This document shows, in pieces, positions 1-11,046 of a stretch of 64,000 nt of DNA. Numbering within the stretch: position 1 is the stretch's first letter; each line of letters starts with the position of its first letter. The DNA lies in assembly GCF_902686445.1 (NCBI RefSeq), contig NC_062217.1:86051758-86115757 (forward strand). The letters run 5' to 3'. A model generated the notes under the pieces. It was not told the DNA's origin and searched no databases. It saw nothing but the letters and a program-made list of their open reading frames with translations. Both the position numbers and the translations under genes were made by a program. The stretch comes from Sciurus carolinensis (taxonomy: Eukaryota > Chordata > Mammalia > Rodentia > Sciuridae).

Positions 1-2126
1 CCATGATCCCTGGCAGGGGAGAGGTCTGGGATGCCCTAGTGCGTGCAGAATCAGACCATCTGGCTCTTTCCTAGCTTCCACATGGGTCAAGCCAACTGTG
101 CCCACACCCATGTTTTAGAAACATGGTAGAGTATGTAAGGGTCTGCCCAATCCTCAGGCAGGATTCAAGCTCAGCTTGAACCGTCTGCACCTGCCTGGGC
201 CCCACAGTTCCTTGTTGTGACTCACAGGGCTGCATACCAAGCCTCACCTGAGACAGGAACCAGGAAGCCAGCTGTGCCTCAGCTTCCTTGGGTGTTGTTT
301 TTTAACTTCCCAGCAGTTTCTTCAGATCTCAGCAGATGTGCATGATGTACGTGACCCTTCCACTCCTCGCTCCTGGTGTTTGGTCAGATCCGTGCTACAT
401 TCATCATCTGATGGCCCTGTGCACCTGGCACACAATGGGCTCAGTGCTGCAACTCACTGTGTAAATTTGCTTAATGCTCCCACACCTGCAAGGTACAGTG
501 CTGAGATTTCCACTGCTACATCGGCAATTATAATTTCTTAGTACCTGTAGAATATTCTCAAATATCAGTCAGTGTTAGGGCATTTTAAAGTAACATGGAA
601 CGTCAGGCACCCCCTTTGAGATCTATTTAAAATATCCCCACTTAACTAGAATAGGACAAAATTCAGTAGACTACAAGAAGAGTTTGATACTATAGAAAAA
701 TGTTATGCATGATGGGGGGCAGCAATTTAAATTTTTTACTTGGAAGGTATTTTAGTGTCCTGACTTAAGTTCTTGCTTTCTCCAATCTGAACCATGAGCC
801 AACTCCAGGAAGAATTTGGAAACTCTGGTGTCAGAAAATTGGGCATGAGGCGTACACAAAGATTTTTTTTCTATTTTAACCAGAACTGGTTTCAGTTTAA
901 AAGATCCCAGCAAAAGTTTGGTGATCCTTTTACTGTTGGAGGAGGGCAGATTGGAGGGGCTGTTGAGTTTGCTGTTTTGGGAGTTCCTACTGGTTTGCAT
1001 TGTCCACCACTCATTGAATTGTCCATTTCCATGGTAAACTACACATAGTTTTATTATTGGCTGGTAGAATGTTCTCACTCTTAGTTTCTTAGTATAACTC
1101 CTGAAAAAGTAAATTCTGCATGTGTCTCTGCATTGCCTGCTATGGGAACTCATGCCCAGAGTCCACATAAGGGAGTGAGTGCTAATATCTAGCAGGATAC
1201 AGTTGGTACCAACACAAGAAGCAGCCAACAAAAATGAGAAGGTTAAGAAAGTGTGAATAAAACCCAGACTTGCTTTTCAGGAAAGTCTAGAAGATAATCT
1301 TTTTTCAAAAAAAAGGTGGTCTGTAGATAATTAGGATTAAGGCAGATTTATAAACTACAGATGCATCTCTCCAGGATGGGGTGAGGGGTGGGATGGGAGC
1401 AGAGCATGGGCAGTCCTGAGCTTCCATGGTGGTGAGGTGCACAGAGAGGGATATGGAAGGAGACTGGGACCTCCACTATTGCACCTACTTTGATCATATC
1501 TGCAAAGTGGCAGCTCCCTGATTGGTCACCCAGGAACTCATGGGAAGACATTTACCTACTCCTGAAGGAGCTGCTTATATGGGCTTTTGAGTGTCCACAT
1601 GGATGTCTTCTTTTCTTTAAGGCTCTAGGGCTTGGTGCCAGACCCATGCTTCATCTTAAGATTGCCCTACAGAAATCTTCCCCATAATTATTGTGCCAGC
1701 TTCAGAGTGTCTCCCACTTAGAAGGCAGCAGTGTGCCTGGTGTTGTACCCATTAGGTGGATTGGTATAAGGATGCTTGACTATTCTATGAATTTCTTGCC
1801 AGAAAATCCATGCTGCTTATCTTCAGATACTACAAAGCAGCAAAGGTTAGAAAATTTATGCAGAGCTACACAACTCCCTGCTGCAAATCTGCTTACGTGC
1901 TCTGAGCCCCATGAGGGTTAAATGACACCCTTCTGACTCACATCTTAAGAGCCAGTTGAACTTGAATTTATGTTTTGGTATTTTTCAACAATTGAATTTG
2001 AACTTAGATTTGAGTTTTTCCAAATTTACTTCAAAACTTTTAAGAGCAAATTTAATATCAAAAACTAGAACTGGGAATAGTTTTATAGGAGGACTAAAGA
2101 CTCGTTCATAAGATCCATAAGCCTTG

Positions 2127-2219
2127 CAGACCCCCTTCACCCTCTGTACTAGGAATAGAACCCAGGCCCTCATGCATGCTGGGCAAACGCTCTACCACTG
2201 AACTGTACCTCCAGCCCCT
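2127..2219 (-). repeat. ID-type SINE
   Basis: In minus orientation the element reads as the tRNA-derived ID core. The + strand shows the reverse complement of the B box and A box, ending in CCAGCCCC. It is diverged, and its 5' and 3' limits are estimated. Confidence 0.8.
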
Positions 2220-2857
2220 TTGCAGAGCTTCGTTTTTGCAAGTAAGGCCTGGGTTGGGTTCACTTGTAGCTGGAATTGTCTGACACTTGATCCTGGACTG
2301 CTAAGAACAGAATGAGCTTTCAGATAGGGGAGTTGTCCCCTCCAGGACTCCACATGAATGCTGTCTCATGATTCACAAAGCAAGTTGAAAGTGGATAGGG
2401 TCTTTTCTGCTTGACTCAATCTTGGTGCATCCATCAGTTAGAGCAGGGTGCTTTTCAGGGTAAGAAAGGTACTAGGTGACTTAGGGCGTAAAGAGAGTCC
2501 CTTAGAAATGGGCCTGGGAGCCTTTGTCCAGGTGTCCAGGTTCTGGGTCAGCAGGGAGGAATGTTGTTCTCTGACATCTCTGTGTGAACAGCTCTGAGCA
2601 GATCAAATTCATGTGTGAATTTCCCAGAGTCTGACCCCAAGTTGGGATCTGGGCTCAAGGAGGACAGGCAGTAGGCCTGGCTGGAATGATGGTTTCCATT
2701 TCCAACCATCATGGTCATGTCTTCATACTGATGTGGAAGGATCAGAGGAACATGCATTGCCACTCGCTAACGGGAAATTACATTGATTGAGTAATGTTGA
2801 ACCAGCCTTGCCCAGAATAAATCCCACTGGCTCATGGTATATCATTTTATTCTTTTC

Positions 2858-4480
2858 TTAAATTTAAATTTTTGGTTTTAATTGACAAAAAAAATTGTGT
2901 ATATTTATGTGGTACTCTCTGATGGTTTGATATATGTTTGATATATGGTTGATGCATTTTGGAATGATAGACATCAAGCTAACTATCACATCCATCCCTT
3001 CACACACATTTTTTGTAATGAGAACATATAAATTCTGTTCTTTTAGCAGTTTTGAAATATATAATACATTTTTAATAGCTGTGGTCACCAATCTGTACAA
3101 TAGGTCTTGAGAACTTATTCCTCTTAATTGAAACTTCATGCCTTGAATAGTACCTCCACATCCCTCCTCCCTAGCCTTTCTACTCTCTGCTTCATGAGTT
3201 CATCTCTTTTAATTGTGTTTGTTTTTTTTGGTACTGGAGATTGAACCAAGGGGCACTTACCACTGAGCCACATCCCTAGATCATTTTTAATTTGAGACAG
3301 GGTCTCGCTAAGTTGCTCAGGGGCTTACTAAGTTGCTGAGGCTGGTTTTGAACTTGCGATCCTCTTCCTCACCTCCTGAGCTGCTGGGATTAGACATACA
3401 TCACTGTACCTGGAAATTCATCTCTTTTAGACGCCACATATAAGTGAGATTATGTTGTGTTTATCTTTTTGTGCTTGTCTTATTTCTTTTAGCATAATGT
3501 CCTCCAGGTCTGTGCATGTGATTGCAGAGACACAATTTTTTTGTTTGTTTGTTTATTTTAAGACTGGATAAAAGTCCATCAAGTACATATACCACATTTT
3601 CTTTATGTATTCACTGATGGACACTTAAATTGATTCAAATCTTGGCTATTGTGCATATGCTGCAGTGAACATGAGATCACAGATATCTTTTCAATATACT
3701 GAGTTCAGTTCTTTTGGTTATATGCCCAGAAGTAGGATTGTGGGTCACATGGTAGTTCTATTTTTAAGTTTTTTGAGGCATCTCCATCCTGTTCTCCATA
3801 ATGTTTATATTAATTTACATTCTCACATGGTGTGTCATTTATTTTAGATATTGCCGTGTTCAATTGCTTATGTTTTTTGAGAATTTGTTTGCATCCAAAC
3901 TCATATGAGATGTTATCTGGAGGGCTGGTTTTTTTTTGTTGTTTTTTTTTTTTTTTTTTGTACATCTTTTTTTGATTTTGTTATCAAGGAAGTACTGGCT
4001 GCATAAAACGAGTTGGGAAACTTCCTTGTCTTTCTGGAAGAGATTACACAGATTAATTCTTAATTGTTTCTTAATTTATCTTAATTGTTTGGTAGACTTC
4101 ACCAATGAAACCACATGGGACTGGAGAATTATTTTTGGGGAACTTTTAAATTATAAATTCAGTTTTTTTTAGTGATTATAGAACTATTCAGCTTGTCTGT
4201 TTCATTTTGATTAAATTTGAATGGTTTGTGGTTATTGACAAATTGGTCCATTTCTTCTAAGGTGTTGAATGTATGAGTATAATGTTGTTGGTAGTACTCC
4301 TTTATCCATTTAATGACTGCAGGGTCTACAGTGATATCCTGGTTTGGTTCCTGAAATTAGTGACTTGTGTCTTTTTTTGGTATTTGTTTTGTTGGTTTTT
4401 TTTTTTTTTTTTTTTTTTTGTCATATTGCTAGAAATTTATCAATTTTATTGATTTTATTTTTTTTTTAGAATAACAGCTC
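2858..4480 (-). mobile_element. Ancient L1 (L1MA/L1MB-like) 3' region, antisense
   Basis: 2858-3190 matches the conserved old-L1 3' UTR in reverse, including the complement of the terminal TATACAATTTTT-type motif near 2890. From 3430 on, the complement of the ORF2 C-terminus follows, and later an RT-proximal part up to about 4480. A B1-dID SINE interrupts it at 3212-3416. It is heavily mutated with no coding potential. Confidence 0.75.
3212..3416 (-). mobile_element. B1-dID dimeric SINE inserted in L1, with target-site duplication
   Basis: The complement of an ID half is followed by a B1 (7SL-derived) half with CTGGGATTA. It is flanked by the 13-bp direct repeat TTCATCTCTTTTA at 3199-3211 and 3417-3429. 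The surrounding L1 sequence resumes directly after the repeat, which fixes both boundaries. Confidence 0.88.
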
Positions 4481-4481
4481 C

Positions 4482-4851
4482 ATTAGTCAGCCTTCCATTA
4501 CTGTAACAAAATACCCAACATAATCAACTTAAAAAGAGGAAAGGTTTATTTTGGCTCACAGTTTTGTAAGTTTCAGACAATGGTTGATGAGTGTTATTGC
4601 CTGTGGCAAGGCAGTGTATCACAACAGCACATAGCAGAGGAGCTCCACTCACTTCATGGTGTCTGAGTGCAAAAAAGAGGAAGAGCAGAGTCTAGGGTCC
4701 CAATATCCCCATTTGAAGGTCCTCCCATGACCAGGAGACCTCCTGCTTGGCCCTACCTCTTAAAGGTTCTGTCACCTCCCAATAGCTCCAAGCTGTGGAC
4801 TAAGTTTTTACCACATGGGCCTTTGGGGATAATTTAAGATCCAAAGTACAG
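4482..4851 (-). mobile_element. MaLR-type (ERVL) solo LTR, antisense
   Basis: The sequence opens with the reverse complement of a MaLR LTR 3' end (CATTAGTCAGCC, then TAACAAAATACCCAACA and GGTTTATTTTGGCTCACAG). It closes near AAAGTACAGCA, after which antisense L1 sequence resumes. There is no internal coding region, so it is a solo LTR or fragment. Confidence 0.75.
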
Positions 4852-5095
4852 CAAAAAATCTTTTTCATTTCATTGATTTTTTTCTCTCTCCTCACTTTTT
4901 TAAACCCCGTTTTAAATCTCATTGACTAACTTGAAGGCATATTTGAATCCTGACAGTTAAGCATCAGACAGAAATTCTAAGTAAGGTAGGGATGTGTGTT
5001 TCGGGGGGGAATTCCCATAGGCACATCCAGGTGGGGGCTCATAAAGGTGACACCAGATTGCAGCATCATTTCTAGGTCAGAAAGAGAAGGTTCTT

Positions 5096-5135
5096 GGAAC
5101 CCTCCTACTATCCTGGGAACCCTCCTACTATCCTG
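5096..5135. repeat. Perfect 20-bp tandem duplication
   Basis: The 20 bases at 5096-5115 are repeated exactly at 5116-5135. There is no further copy and no link to a known element. Confidence 0.95.
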
Positions 5136-5471
5136 TCTTGACTCTGTGCATCCTAGGCCATGACATACTGACTTGCCATCACCTATTCACCATCCATCCC
5201 TACATACCCCTGTAAGCACCTCAGACCTTCTGGAGTAGAATGAGCACCCTGTGTCCAAGAGAATGAAGGATGTGGGATCTGTTGTATTGTCTCATAGGTG
5301 TTCACTCCATTTTTTCCTGTCTAGTTTATCTTCAAATTTGAGATAGGGCATCCCTTTGTGCACTGGGAAATTCCAGCTAGGCATGTCTGAGTATTGTATA
5401 GTAGCACTTATTCCACTGAGAAATTCACAAGATTCTGCTGGTCAGAAGTATAATTTCAAGTTCATATTCTT

Positions 5472-5570
5472 TTTTTTTTTTTTTTTTTTTTTTGCGGTAC
5501 TGGGGATTGAACTCAGGGCCTTGTGCTTGTGAGGCAAGCACTCTACCAGCTGAGCTATCTCCCCAGCCCT
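5472..5570 (-). mobile_element. Young ID SINE with perfect 15-bp target-site duplication
   Basis: In minus orientation the element is a nearly undamaged ID: tRNA-like head starting AGGGCTGGGGAGATAGCTCA, B box, short unique tail and a long A-run (seen as T-run on +). The direct repeat CAAGTTCATATTCTT occurs at 5457-5471 and 5571-5585. Good preservation of body, tail and duplication points to recent retrotransposition. Confidence 0.93.
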
Positions 5571-5599
5571 CAAGTTCATATTCTTAAGACATTAATACA

Positions 5600-6110
5600 G
5601 TGAGGGAAATTGTGTTGTGATGAAAAACCTGGATAAAATCTGATTTGGTTGTCTATAAATTCTTACCCTGTTGGGATGGGTAGGCAGAAAAGCTGAAACA
5701 GATGAACAGGAGACAAACACATACAAATTTATTACCATGCATGGGGAAACCACAGGACAGTGAGTGTCCAACAATCCCATGAGGTTAGGATGCTTAATAC
5801 CCTTCTTCATCGGAGAGAGGGAAAGAGGAATATGGGCCATTTTTGAGGTACAGTAAGTGATTTGTAAGGGGATGAATAGCCTGGGAGATAATAATGATTC
5901 TGTAGACAATCCTCTTTGAAAGTCGAGTGGGCACAAGAGACAGATAATAGCTTGTGACACTCTATCCAGGTGCAGACATTTCTCCATCTTTGTTCCTGTG
6001 ATGAGGCTAGTTAATGAAAACGTGTGGTGGTGGGGCATGACCAAAGGCAGCTGTTTTCTTCTTAGCAAGCCCAGTTTTCAGGTAGATAAGGGAATATCAG
6101 AGTAAAACCT
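5600..6110 (-). mobile_element. Possible degenerate ERV LTR, antisense
   Basis: Read on the minus strand, this stretch contains TAATAAAT followed by a GTGTTTGTCTCCTGTTCATC-like segment, the usual arrangement of a retroviral poly(A) signal and R/U5. No target-site duplication, TG..CA ends or viral genes were identified, so the family and limits are uncertain. Confidence 0.4.
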
Positions 6111-6982
6111 CTTCTGGCATCTGCTGATATCCAGGACTCATACCAGGGTAGCATATTGTGAGGAGATATTCCCTGTGCCCCTTTATCCCTGAGCTGCAGA
6201 AATTCAGTTCTTGGCTTTTTGACCTGCCAGGGAGGGTGTAGTCTGCACTATCTGGATAAGACTCCTTGGGATTCCAGAATTTTGTCACTGGGCTTCATTT
6301 CAAACAAAAATGTCAAGCATTGGAGAAATTATAATCAAGTGTGCCTCAAGGGTCATTACTCAAATTGCAGATGAAGCTTCTCTGGAAACTTTTTATGGAC
6401 CTCTGTTGACTGTCATTGATGTGAGGATGCCACAGGAAGGACACCATGAAGATCATCTGCTCATCATGGTCACCTCAGTCTATGTAGTGCCGTCAGAATT
6501 TGAAAAGTACTTTCCTTCCACTCACATGATTTCCAGATATTTTGAAATCAGTTCTTCATACCAGGAGATACACATTGTTACTTTTACTTTATACATTAAT
6601 AAAATGCCCAAGAAGTTAAGTGGCTTGGTCTGCTCTCCACAGCCTGGTAGGGAATTCAGACCTGTTCGCACCTTTCCTCTGCTGTAGTGTCTGCATTCAT
6701 GAAGTTGAGATGACACAAGCCTACTTCTTACTGGGATATGATGAAGGTTAGGTGGGGTTGTATGTACAAAGGGCTCAGACCAGTCCTGGCACAAAGTGTA
6801 TGAAAATGTTGTTTCTGAGTCCATTGTTCTTTTTTGCACTCAAACGGCCATCACCAGTAACACACAAGTTGAAGTAGCTCACATCTTATCTGTGCAGTGA
6901 TGTCCCTGAGAGCAGAGTGGGCTCAACTGGGAGCTGATGAGAAAATCAGCCTTCCACAGTTCTGCCCCAGACCTGTGTTCTA

Positions 6983-7057
6983 CTACCCCAGATCAGAATC
7001 TGTGTCATAACAACCCGGGAGATTCTTATGTAGTGCCCTGTTTGGAGAAGTCCTGGT
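6983..7057 (+). mobile_element. MER5-like hAT DNA transposon fragment
   Basis: The segment CAGAATCTGTGTCATAACAA followed by GGGAGATTCTTATG and GGAGAAGTCCTGG resembles the 3' part of MER5 elements. It is short and diverged. Confidence 0.5.
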
Positions 7058-10000
7058 TTATGTGACTTCCCTGAGGCTGGACCCCAAGTCTTGATGTACT
7101 AGTTTTCATCTGTTCTAAGACAAACTCTTTTCAGGAGTCCAGTTTCCCTGAACGCAAACCTACATATTACAGGTGATGATGTATCCTAGTTGTATTGGTA
7201 GCATTTTTTTCTTCCTTAATGGGAATTTAATACTAGTTTAGTTTTCGGTTGATGGAGTCTTCATTTCCATAAGATACAATGTGCATCACTTCCTTGGGTA
7301 TTTGTCTTTCTCATCTATTTTACTTTATCTACATATCAGGGACTCTGGCTTCTGGTTCTTTTTATCTCTTTATCCTGCCTGTAGTACAGAGAAGTGGGAT
7401 TACCTAGCTGCCTGCAACATGTGAAAGTGGGGCACCTGTGCCCAGGTGTCTGGGGCTTGTGGCAACTAGTTCAACCAGTAACCTGCACATTGTGAATTGC
7501 TATGCTTAAGTTAAAATGTGAATTAGAAAGCACCTTTACAGATTGGTAGGTGGAACCAGGAAACTGAGGGGGTGACCATACCTTAGGTGTGAAGGAGATG
7601 GCCTAAAATGTTTAAATTTACCGCTGTAATCACCTCTTAGAATTCTCTCACATGTGCTGTGTTCACATTGGTGGTAGGTGGTCCTTGATTTCTTCTTCTT
7701 TTTATAAACCAGCATCAGTATGGGCTTCGTTTTCCACATTCACACGAATCCTTCTGCATACCCAGCATCCTGAGCCTAAGCTAGCTCAGTAAGCATCCTG
7801 CATGTTCTGTCCTTTTGGACCATCTGGGTGATACCGGACATGGGGACTTTGCCTTGGTGACAGTAGAAATAAAACCAAATCGGGTGAGCGAATATACAGC
7901 AAAGCTTTCATGATGGGCTTCTACTTGAGAAGAGACACTGCACTGATGGAGAGTGTCAGGCTGACTCTCAGGACAAAAGAAAGAGTTTGATTCTTGGGTA
8001 AGTGGCGGGGAGGTGGGCTAGAGTTTAGGAATGGTAACTGGCTGTGGGTACCTTTCAAAAGGTGTTTCTCATTTCCTGGGTGAACCCTTAATCTTGAAGG
8101 AGTTTTCTGGTCGTCCTGGTGATAATCATCCTATCTCACATGGATGTGGCACCCTGTATAAACATGTCTGTCCTGTGATAAGGATGAGTTGGGTAGCTGT
8201 TAAAAGAACACGAGGGTGGGGAGTGAAGAAAACACAAATCATAGGCAAGTACAAAGGTCAAGGGCCCAAGGGCCCTGCTGTTTGGTCACTTTTCAAGAGT
8301 ATGTCCTTTATGTTGTTTGAAGTTGGAGAGTCATGGTGAGAGTGACCTGGCTTTAATGGTAAATCTGGTTTCTGAGACTGTTAAGACTTTGAGAATGAGT
8401 AAAAGGGTTGGGAAGGGCACATATCATGCTTTGAGTAGCTAACTAGTTGTGAGTTAAGGTGGACAGAGGGAGAAAGCACATGCCATGCTTCTAGTAGCAA
8501 TGAGTTAAGGCCCAGGGATGCATTTGCCCTTTTCCCCCCTTGGTGGTTCCTGACTGTTTCATGGAGAGGCTCCAGCAGATTCACAGCCATGAGTGCCCTT
8601 CCCCTTAATCCTTCTAGCTCCCACTTCCTTTGAAGTTAGGTAAAATGAACACAGAAGACCTGTGCTTTTTCTATAAACCAACCTGGGCAGGTGGCCTGTG
8701 ATGGAGCAAGACATTTGCCAATTAATCAGATATCTACTCTCTGGAAGAACCACAGTTCAAATCAAGGCCTCTGAGCAGGGAAAGAAAGCAACAGGGCAGA
8801 CTCAGGCTAATCCCTTATTTTTCAGACTTTGGGGTCAACAAAAGTGAGAGCAGTCTTGCAGCTTGAGGCAGCAGATGCTTAACAAGAGAAAGCTTGTTCC
8901 AGGCAGCTTGCCTACAGGCCTTGGAAGGTGGGATTATACTAGAAATGTTTCTTCAGAGGGAAAACTTGGGGCAACGCTATGGGGTGCTTGGGCTGTGGCT
9001 TACCTGGAATGTGCCCAGTGGGAAAAAGTTGAGGCTTGAGTGAAATATTACAGCACAGGCTTCGATGACATCTGTCTGTGTGCTTGACAAGAAGGGTCAT
9101 GTAGAGTGATGGCCAAGATGTAAAGGGAAGTCAGAGGAGCCGAAAAAGACCCAAGCCTCAGCCTGTCACACCACACCCTCAGCTGGAGCATTGTTATGTG
9201 ATATATTTATATTTAATTCGACCATACAAGTTGTTTTTATTAAAATAATATATAGAGTGAAAGAAATAATATATAGGCTAGGCCAAGAAGCCTCCATGGT
9301 TGCTTCCAGAGTTCTGCTTTTCTTTCTCAGAGCTGCTCTGAGCCTTACATCCTTCCAGAAACATCCTTTGTTCCCGGCCTGGGCCTCCTTCCAGGCTCTG
9401 CAGAGGTTTTCCTCTTCTTCTTACTCACCTGGCTTCTTGCATGCCCATCCTGCTTTCCATCCTGCCCATCTGTCTGTTCCTTCTCTTCTGGGTATCTGCC
9501 CACTGCCCAGTGCAGGTACACTGGAGTCTTGCAACCTCCCCCCTCCAGTGTTTCCGATATTGCTATAACTTCCTTTTTTCTTTCTCACCCAGGTATAATC
9601 TACCCGACAAAATATTTCCCAAGATGTTTTTCTGCCACTGCTGCATTGCTTATTCTCTCTCCTGAAGATACAGCCTAGGGACTAATAGTCACAGGACTGC
9701 AGGCACCTAGGGCAGGCTCACCTCTCCACCTCCTTCATGCTTTGGGCCCGATTGTCCCTTCCCTCTCAAGCCTTTCTCTCATCTCCAGAGTCAGAGTGGT
9801 CAGTGTGTCTGTGGTAGCAGGTGTGTCACTAGAGGGTATCGTGGAGTTTTCTTGGTTTAACTCTTGTTGCTCTCACCTCATGAAGTTTGCTGATGACTGT
9901 CCTGGGTCTACAATGTCTATCTTTTTCCTTAGCTCCATTTCAACAGAATCCATATGCTGCTTCTTAATCCAGTGACATAGTAGCATATCTGTTGAGCCTA

Positions 10001-10359
10001 CAGAGCTATTAGAGCCAGCACAGCATTTATTCACCAGGATCCTTGCCAGCTACCTGAAACCTGTCTTCTTTTTGGATTCACATGCAGAGAGCTCCTTGTG
10101 AATGACCTGCCATCCTCTATTCAGAGACATTAAGAGAAAAGAATGCTTTTCATTTTACGGTGGCACTAAATGGGCATGTCAGTGTTCCCAGAACTGTGTC
10201 AGAGTCCGGTCCACATTCAGGGGTCAGTGATTGTCCAGGGTTCACACCAACTACTGGGAGAGGCTTCATTAAATAGAGAGGTTGTTCATAGATGAACATA
10301 ATCTGGTACCCTGAAAAGCTCAGTGAAATACTTCACAAACTGAGCCAGCCAATGACACA

Positions 10360-10655
10360 CTAGAAGGATCATCCACCACGATTAGGTAGGATTTTGCTAG
10401 GAATGCAAGAATAGTTCAACATACACAAATCTGTAAATATAACATCACATTAAGAATGTGAAGCACAAACCCATATGATATCTCAGTAGATGCATAAAAA
10501 GCATGTGGCAGAATTCAACATCCCTCCATGATAAAAACTCTAAACAAGTTATGTATGAAAGGAATGATTAAAAACTCTAAACAAGTTATGTATAGAAAGA
10601 ATGTGTTTAAACACAAGAAAGGCCACATATGACAAACCCACAAGTAACATAAAAT
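10360..10655 (+). mobile_element. Ancient L1 ORF2 fragment
   Basis: The nucleotide pattern of the L1 RT region is recognisable: a GGATTTT-GGAATGCAAGAATAGTTCAACATA-like block and a TCTCAGTAGATGCATAAAAAG block just downstream of it. It is full of stops and contains a 37-bp tandem duplication (10532-10605). Confidence 0.7.
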
Positions 10656-10835
10656 CTCATATATCATATGTCAACTCAAATCTCCATTGGGTAATTATGA
10701 AAGAGGGGGCAGACAGAAACAGGGCTTATGCTGTGCTGCATTTTTATTTTGGAGGGAGGAAGTTGGGGCTTATACTTTTTTGGTTCAAATCTCTTTGTAA
10801 AAAGTTTTATTCTTAGAGGACACCTCAATTAAGGT

Positions 10836-11046
10836 ACAGATTGAGCATCCTGATCTAAAATTCAAAGTGCTTCAAAATCTGAAACTTTTGAGAGTAGAGT
10901 TCACAATGTTTCAGATTTTGGAGCAATTTGGCTTTTTGGACTTCTGGGTTAGGCAAGCTCAACTGGTAAAGTCTATACAAACATTCCAAAATCTGAAAAC
11001 CTCTGAAATCTAAAGTACTTCTGGTCCTCAGCATTTGGATAAGGGA
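10836..11046. mobile_element. Tigger-type (TcMar) MITE-like remnant, copy 1
   Basis: The ends are imperfect inverted repeats: TTGAGCATCCTGATCTAAAAT near the left end and CAGCATTTGGATAAGGGATA at the right. Repeated AAAATCTGAAA/TTTCAGATTTTGG blocks lie between, typical of a widespread mammalian Tigger-derived element. A second, longer copy lies at 62950-63285. Confidence 0.6.

Noticed and set aside
752..1231. 159-codon open frame (-)
   Set aside because: The translation is low-similarity, Ser/His-rich and matches no family I know. It overlaps an equally unremarkable + frame.
6310..6687. 125-codon open frame (+) in the CRYL1 intron
   Set aside because: No domain, homology, splice context or poly(A) signal recognised. 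Its length is plausible by chance in a 64-kb window.
10836..11046. Regulatory palindrome
   Set aside because: The inverted AAAATCTGAAA blocks are explained by a Tigger-type MITE with a second copy at 62950.
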